DNA from: Anas platyrhynchos
Lineage: Eukaryota; Chordata; Aves; Anseriformes; Anatidae
DNA: 64,000 nucleotides
Reading direction: 5' to 3'
Assembly: GCF_047663525.1 (NCBI RefSeq)
Contig: NC_092587.1
Span: forward strand, 33,223,001-33,287,000
Shown here: one piece after another, positions 51,967-60,800 of the stretch
How the letters are laid out: each line of letters begins with the position of its first letter
How positions within the stretch are numbered: the first letter of the stretch is position 1
Made by a program: the position numbers and the translations under genes
Notes under the pieces: generated by a model
What the model was told of the DNA's origin: nothing
Seen by the model: the letters and a program-made list of their open reading frames with translations, nothing else
Database searches by the model: none

Positions 51967-54788
51967 CTGTAAAAAAAAAAAAAAACCACAAACCATTATT
52001 TTTGCAATTAACAGTCAGAATGTAAATTAGTTCAACTCTTTCTTCTGTAAGGGTTTTCAGCATTATACAGCTGAAATATGAGTAAGTTTTTAGAATTACT
52101 CAGAGGATCAAGAAAGGCAGCAAAGAGAAGCCCTCTGTTTTGATGCTCGTGAATTGCCTAACAACATTTCCTTAAATGGATATACAATACTGACAACGTA
52201 AACAGACAGATTTTATTTTGTTTACTATCTTGGCACTACACCATTAAATGCAGAAGATAAAAGTTAATGCCAGATGGCAGATAAAGCTTACATCAGGTTA
52301 TGGTGTGAAGGCAATTCCTGAGTGGAACTGACTTGCACTTCAGTAAGTCAAACAAGTAATTTTATTTTAAGGAGATTCACATAACAAAATTTTCAAATTA
52401 TAATGGTTATTAGTGAAACTCAATTGTAGAGAGTAAATCTAACATTACTTGTTCCTAAAGAAAAGTTTGGCTTGTGAGTGTCTCACTGTTACTCAGTCTG
52501 TCTGGCAATAAGTAAAACAAGAAGTGTTTGACATGAAAACCACAGTTTTATAAACCTGGAATTCAAGCCAGTGTCAGCCTGGTTTGCAACCTAATCTAAG
52601 TGACGCCTCAAGGACAGGACAGAGGTTTAGAAACACTTGCTTTGTTTCTAAAAAAACAAAATAAAAATAAAATAAAAAAATAAAAAAATGCTTGCTAAAA
52701 AAAATATGATTTTTTTTGACAGCACTAAAATCATAATTGCTGAAGTGGTCATACCTGTGAAAACTGTAATTGGTACACCTTGACCTGAGATATAAGATTT
52801 CATACAAATTCATAAATTTGTAGCATTGCTAGTTACAAACTGAAGTGGTAATGAGAAGTTATTTTATCAGAGTAAAGTGCGGTGCTATTACTGACAAAAC
52901 CAGAAGGATTTAGCTATATTTTTTCAAGTCTTAATAAATGATCAAAAGATTTAAGAAAAATGATATATTTTCATATTGGCTTCTAAAGTAATCAAAAAGC
53001 ATTGAATTAGGCAAGTAACTAATCTTAAATTATTATTTCATGGAATAAACAATAGTAGCACTCTTTTGCACGTTTCTTGCAAAATACAGTATCAACAAAC
53101 CGACTTTTAGAAGATGGTACTGAACTACTTACTTTTTTTCTCTGAGCCTGACATAAACATTACAGCCATATCAAATCTTTTTAATTCAGATAGCCTCTGG
53201 AGGACTTCAAGGATGAGTGATGGCTCCTCTTTCCTGTAGAAGATTATTAGAAACATAAAAATAACTACTGTTGATTAGAAAGATTCAGTAGCTGCAAGCA
53301 ATATTAAAGACTTCAGGAAATGAAAGGACCAATGGAATTCCTTTCCCGTTCTCATCTTTCCTGTGCATTCTTCCACTGACTTAGCAGAGAGCCAAAACCA
53401 GAAATATTTATCCAAGCATCCTTTTAATACAGACCAAGAGCAGAGAAGTACAAAAAAAAAAAAACGGACTGATGCAAAATGATTGCTGTTAATGTACAGA
53501 ATAGCTATTAAATGATTTAATGCTTTCACCTTGTCGTAACAAGCACCTCATTACAGCTACTGACATTTTTATATGTATAGGCAATTCCTAGATTTTGTTC
53601 ATTTTATATTCTTCTGGACAATAGGCAGTAGTAAGCAAGCACCATCTTTGCTACAAATACTAAAAACTAAGAGTGTTTTTCTTCTGTAACTTGTTCTGTC
53701 ACCCTACAGAACAAATGCCTTTTACCTTACTGCAAACAACTTAAGCTTACTAGCCTTTCAAAGTCATACCACAAATATAGGACCATGTCTCGTCACACAA
53801 ATGATGGGTATTTACAGAAACTGAGAAAAAGCCTGATATTCATTTACATTTACTTTTCTCCATAAAACAAGGACTGATCAGCATTTTGAATGCATGCTCA
53901 CAGCATAATTCATGTAAGTAACAAACTGCCTCCAACAGGTAAATGATATTTAAGAACCAAATGGTAGCAGAGACAAATTTCAGAGCAAATTGTCATTCCT
54001 TTCACATTAGAACTTCTAGCTCCTATATATTTACTACAAGCTACTGTAAAATTCTAGCAGGTAATTAAGAATTCAGAGTGTATCACAATAGGCATGGCAT
54101 AGAAAAATTAAACCACATGTATTTCTTATCTTCAGGAATAGACAAAATTAATATCGTGCAACCATATGTGATAATGGGACATACATAGTAACATGAACAA
54201 AAATTATTTCGTTCTATCTAAATGTTACTAACAGGTTAGTCTAGGTAGAACCTATTTATTTCCTTACTTTTCTGACTTTTCAAGATATGTCTAATTTCTT
54301 AGTAAGGAAGAATTAAATCATTCCAAGTATTGTACCCAGATTCATGTAATGCTATATTCAAAATAATTTTGTAAGCCCAAAAGTGAGGGGCAGGATGGGA
54401 ATAGCAACAAGCAATATACAACAAAAGAGAAGCTTAACTTACGTAATGTAGAAGTCGTGTAGAATTTTCAGTATCTGGTTAAACAAGTCTGGATCTAAGG
54501 ACTTCTGGAACAGTTTTGGATAAAACGAAGGCTCTATTTGCTTTGGGAAAATTAAGAAAGGTATGTTATTTAGGCAAAAAGAAAAACACATTTGAGTCAT
54601 AAGAATTATAAATGAATATTTAGGATATCTTGGGCAATGCTGGATGTGCATGAAAACTAACAAATTACTGTTTGTGTGTTTTGTCTGGCTTTAATTTTTT
54701 CTTGAGAAGATTTTTGCTACATTCTTTAAAAAAAAGCATTCTAAGCAATTTCTGTATATATATATATATATTTTATATATATATATAT

Positions 54789-54820
<32 letters not shown>

Positions 54821-57800
54821 TATCAGCAGAAGCTGATAGATGTAGATTGATTTGTTTCTTGATGTGTTTCAAGTATTTTTTCAATATAAAGGGAGAAGAA
54901 TTTTGCTATGTCTGGTTACCCTAGAAGCATTCATCTGAAGAAAACAGAATTTCACTTTGCTGACATATTCATATGTTTACAGACTTAGGGCCTACGCTTA
55001 AAAGATGACAGATTATACAGAGACTGTACTCTACACGAGGTAAGTGAAAAGTCAGACCCAAGAGGAGAACTATTCGGATGCAGCTCACACTACTTATAAT
55101 TATGTGCAGGCAATTAAAGAAAGGGACTATTTCACACCGCTAAGACAATCTAACATAGCTACCCTTTTCGCCTAAGTTGATGCTATCAAAGTACTGTCAG
55201 ACAATACGTTTCATACCTTGAGATACAAATACAGTTTTTCTGGGCAGTCTTTCAGCTTCCTGAAATCAGATTCAAGCTGGAAAGAATTTGCAGGAATGGC
55301 AGGGACTGCAGAAGCAGATCTATATGATGCTTTGATTTCTTTTTCTGCCTGCTTGTTTGTAGTAAAAGATGGATGCAACACTGGTGAAATTCCTTTCACA
55401 CTAGCAGGAAGCCTGAAGAGAGATTTCAAAGTATGTAATCTAGAAAACATTTAAGGAAGTTTTGCACTGAGACCTAACAGGAGACCTTTCAAATCCTAAA
55501 AAATCTAAAACACTTGAACACCTCCAGGGATGGGGCATCCACAGCTTCTCTGGGCAACCTGTTCCTTTGCCTCACCACTCTCTGAATGACAAATTTCCTC
55601 CAAACCTCTAATCTAAATCTCCCCTTTTACTTTAAAACCATTCCCACTTTTCCTGTCATTATCTGACTGACCTGAAGGTTCATCTGAGGTTAAACCACAG
55701 TACCATGGCAAGTGAGCAACCTGTTTCAATTTCAATACTGGTTACAGTGGCACTATTTTTTGTCCTATAATTTGTCAGTTAAGTCCATTTATTTTTTCAG
55801 AAATTATAAAATGATTGAGGAATTTACTTTTTTCTTCAACACCTGGTAAATCCATTTGACTGAGCTGAAAAAGCCAAGGGGAAACAGTCCTCACAAAGTC
55901 TTCAATCAGGATTCCATAAAAGGTACTAAGGAAAGATACAGTGCACGAGGAAGTGAATATGGAATATGGGAAAATATTTCCAGTTTCTTCCTCTTCGAAA
56001 TGTAAGAGCAACTACTAACTTTCCATACGACACTAACAGACTATATGTGTTTCTACCACTAAAGAAACAGACATGTAAGAACTGCATGTTTCTTTGCATA
56101 TTTTTTTTAATTCAAATTCTCATTATTATGTTATATATCTCATCACGTGTAGAAGTTTGAGAATTAAGATTATATTTCAACTACATCTACCTTCCTAAAA
56201 GAGGGTCAGAATTTTTATACTTACTGTAACGGTGATGTATCAGCAATTTCTTCTATTTTTAATTGTTTTGCTTTTGGAATGTCCATTGTAGTTAAGTGAT
56301 CATCCTGATCCAGATTCTCTGTTGCTTCAGTACTTGTCAAATTTGTACAGTTATTAACGAAAGAAGTAGTGCTGGGGAAGTCACTATTTGGCATGTCGTC
56401 ATCAACTACTTCAATGGGTATTGTTCGCAAAGGCTTCTAAACAGAACACACACCTGATGTCATGCATGTAAGCCTTTTTGTATAAATATACACTGTATTG
56501 GCACCAGAGAAACTCCTGTTTATAATTAAACAACTTCATCATACCCAGTTTCATGCATGTTGAAACACACAGGAGACACTTAGTGAAGATAAATGGCAAA
56601 AAAAGGAAGCTTCATGACTTTCTACAGGAAGTCTTATATTATCATTTGCTCAATTTGTTATAAACCAGCATACCCCTACAGTATCTCAGAATCTGTATTC
56701 TGTTTTTCCAGTAAAAAAGAAAAAAAAGTTTTGGGGGTTTCCCCCCCCAAAAAAAAAAAGGTTTTGACCAATGACCTGATCAAGCTTTGTAGTTTAGCTA
56801 AACAAAGAAGTACCCATAAACATATGACTTATCTCTCAACTTCATATTTTGAGATAAATATTTGTAACTCAGGCCTCCTGGCTGACCAAGTTACATACAA
56901 CAAAAGGTAATAATCCTTCCACTGGAGAACATGCTGAGTAATTAAAATGCTTCAGCTTGTTCGTTTCATCTCTGCATGATCACCATTATTTCTGATCACC
57001 TACCACCACATTCCTAGGTCTTATGAAGCACCAGTTAGTGGAACTTTGGAATTCTTTGAATAGAATCTAAATTGCTCTACGAATATTGATGCAAATATAC
57101 ATGGTTAAACTAAACATATTCAACAATTTATACTTCTAGAGATGGCAGATTTCTCTGCCCAGCTCTAACATAAACCCTCTGCAAGTCTTCACAACAATTT
57201 GCAAACTGCTTTAAATTATGCCCAAAAAGCCCTGTATGGTTGGTACGAACAGACAATATACAGTTTACTTTGACAATATGACACCTCATCATTGTGCTAA
57301 GAGTGCCTACTCGATATGAGACACAGTTACAGTTCTTCTTTGGGCAGTACAAAGAACACAGATACTTAATCTGTACTTGTTACAGATAACACAGAAAAAA
57401 TTTACAGAGTTACACAGAAAAAATGCCGCCTAGTATCTCAACTTAGCAGCCAAACTGAAAACTGACTATAATCAGGCGTCGTATTTCAGCTATTTCACAA
57501 TAAATTAATTAAGGTTTCTAAAGATACTATATTAAATAGATATACTTTTACCATCTGGTTGTAGAGCATATAATACTTTAAAAGAAAGGTATCAAAATAA
57601 TCACATATTTCCTACGAAAACTAGCCACACATTTTGAACATGCTTTGTATTTACACAAGAATGCATACTCCGTATCATCATATTTTGTCATATGTAACCC
57701 ATCAGTGGTTATAGTCAGAATGATAATTCAGACTTTAAAAATGTTGCTTCTTGAAAAAAAATAATTCAGCTATTTCACAGCATACATGGATGAAACTGCA

Positions 57801-60800
57801 GGCTCAAAGCTATCGCAGTAGCCCTGAGTGATACCAACATATGAGATCATAGAAACACAAGGTTGGAAAGGACCCACGGGTATGCAACATGTCTTGTTAC
57901 TACAGCAGTTGCTATAGGAACTGGAAACAGCTGATGAAAGAGAGGGGACATTTACCCAGAGCTTTCTCAAGTCTGCAGTCAAACATGAGAGGCTGAACCC
58001 ATTTACCCATTAGCCACCCATCTACTCTCAACTATAATGTTAGGACTCGGGAGAGGGTTGTGGAGTTGCCTCCCTATTTCATACTGTTGATATATATACA
58101 CACTATGTTTCCTGTATAGCACTGTTTACACTATGGATACTGTTGAACACACACAGAAATGCAGAAGTTACATTCTTGAAAAAATATCACAAAAGTAAAT
58201 CTCTGAACTTTTGAGATTTCCACATGCAGTATATATCTATCAGAAGATGCAAGGAGCTGACTGTAACTTAAACTCTACTTTTTCCCATCATTATACATAG
58301 CAATTCACAAAGTTTTTTTTTTTTAAAAAAAAAAAAAAAACAACAACAACTCACTGTTGATTTCAGGAGTGATGGATCATCAATGAGTTTCACTATATTC
58401 TTTATTTCTGCTTCTTTTATCAATACTGCAGGATATTCTTTATATTCTTGAGCTAACTGTTCTTTCTCAGCTAATTCCTGGAAAAAAAAATTAAAAATGT
58501 AATTTTCCCAGAAAGACTGCAAGTTTCAGAAATAATTATTTGTTAAAATTTACGTAATAAAGAATGAAAAAACTATTACTGTAGGTTTACATTAAAAAAA
58601 AAATCATTGGTGCACATACATTTCTTATTTTAGTGAGTTCATTTATTGCTTGTTTATTTCCAGGTTCCAGCTTCAGAACAGCTTCAAAATCTGAAGTGAA
58701 AGACAACATATGAAAAATGTACGCATTTCAAGTTAAAAATTGAAATTTGTGAATTTAATTTTTCTAATGGCAAATTTTTATACCTCCCATTTGTTTTCAT
58801 AGCTATAAAATACTTAAAGACAAGTAACTCATCCTAATATCTATCTTAATCTAGTTTTACATTAATTTTTCAAACTATTACTATTAAGTAGCAATTGTAA
58901 TTTAACACAAGCCCGTCCTCCTATCATATGAATACCAATATAAAAGTTATACATATTCATTGAAAAACAACTAAGCCCATTCATCCTAACTTTTGCACTG
59001 AAACCTCAGCTAGTCAGCACGTTATTTAATTGTTATTTTAAGATTAAAAACAAAAATCAGGACCTCCTTTTACTTATCTACTTCTATTATTTCTACTTAT
59101 GTCCTTCTACCTATCACACATCCTAATTCAGTCATACCTTGCATAGCTTCTTTTAACTTTCCAAGAGCAACTCTTGCAGCCCCTCTTCTGGCAAAAGCTT
59201 TAGAATAGGAGGCATCTAACAGCAAAGCTTGCGTACAATCATTTTCTGCCTCTTCATATCTCAGCAAAAGAATGATACAAAATTAATGATTAGTTTCAAA
59301 ATAAGCAATTTCAACTTAAAAGACAGAGCTACACAGAAGTTAAAATACAAAGGCCTTAATTACCTATATACTACTGATCCAAAACATAGAACAAAAAATA
59401 AAAGAGCATATTTTTAACAATATCAGAAATTATAAGTCAGCATATTCTTGTATTAAGGTCATTTTCTTTCATTCTAAGATCAAGTCATTCCAGTTATATT
59501 TGATCATGACTCCAATGTGTGAATATTAAAGTATTTTTGTTCATTCCTTTTCTCTCAATCTATCATTAAATTTACAGAAACGGTACATTTTTTTCAGCTC
59601 TCAAAAACCTACAGAGCTGGTGAGAATACCAATGAGCTTTTGTTGCATTTTATGTTTGAGTCCTCTTTGAAGTGTAAACAATACAACGATTTATCTTGCA
59701 CTATCAGTTTTCTTCTTGGCCATTCAAGTAGAGTATCACTTCCTCTGATTCTCTGACATTACGTGCATTATGGTATCCTCTACGGCTTCAACGGAAATAG
59801 TACCCATGCAGTCTACTTTATAATTGCATACTTTGAGATCAGTGCATTGTCTGTACATGGTCAGCCACAACACATTAGAAGAGATGACTGATAAAACATT
59901 CAGCTCTCTGCTTCTCATGCTATCATCAATTTAAAAGGTTTAAACTCCTATACCAACAGGGAGTCAAAGCAAAAAAAAAAAAAAAAAAAAAGCAAAATTC
60001 AAAGACTTCAAAAACGGTCATTTGGAATTTTGCTCATTTGGTAGAAAGTATGCATTTCCTACTGTTACTGGATTACGTGAGAAAAGTTTAGAAGTTTAAT
60101 TAGAGAAATTATACGTACACGCTATTAGAGTTAGATAAGTATTTTTAAAGATTACTTTATTCTCAGAAAAAGCTCCTACCCATTCCTTTTCAAGTTAGCA
60201 ATTGCAATCCACTTTTTCATACAGGGCAACACTCAGTAGCTGACTGTTTTTATAGCCAAAAAAGACCAAGGTGCCGGTCCTTGGATAAAGGTAAATATGT
60301 AGAATTTTACACGTGTGAAAGAATTAGAAGTCAAACTTAAAAAAAAAATCAGTTAGGTTTCATTATAATTTCAAACTGATGTTATTTTATTTTCTCAGAA
60401 CTTTTTTCCTATGAAATACATTATGAGATCCCACATATTCGGTTGTTTTTAAATCGCTTGTTGTTTTCAGTATGATTTATTCCATACCGAATTCTAGAAA
60501 GAATTGCAACAAGTGACTCATGAAACTTGGGTGAAAACCCACTGGATCAGGCTTCCTTCTAGTTCAGAACTACATACAGAACTTCTTATATTAGAAATAA
60601 AGAAACAATACAGTACATGCAATCCTACTTACTTTTGAATCTTCAGATAGGCCATAGCTCTGTTAGCTGGCAGAAGTGCATTGGTGCCATCTGCTGCTAT
60701 ACCACGTGTATAACATTCTATTGCAGCCTCATACTTCCCTTCTTTGAAATAACCATTACCCTGTTATAGTTAAGTTCAGAGAAAAGGTAACGTTGAGAAA

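Noticed and set aside
54439..54663. Met-initiated frame around the QIEPS segment
   Set aside because: The Met lies in intron sequence; the real exon starts after the AG at 54541-54542 on the minus strand.
58268..58522. 84-codon frame with an upstream Met as a stand-alone gene
   Set aside because: Its ends run into introns; only 58355-58477 is an exon of RPAP3, set by the splice sites.
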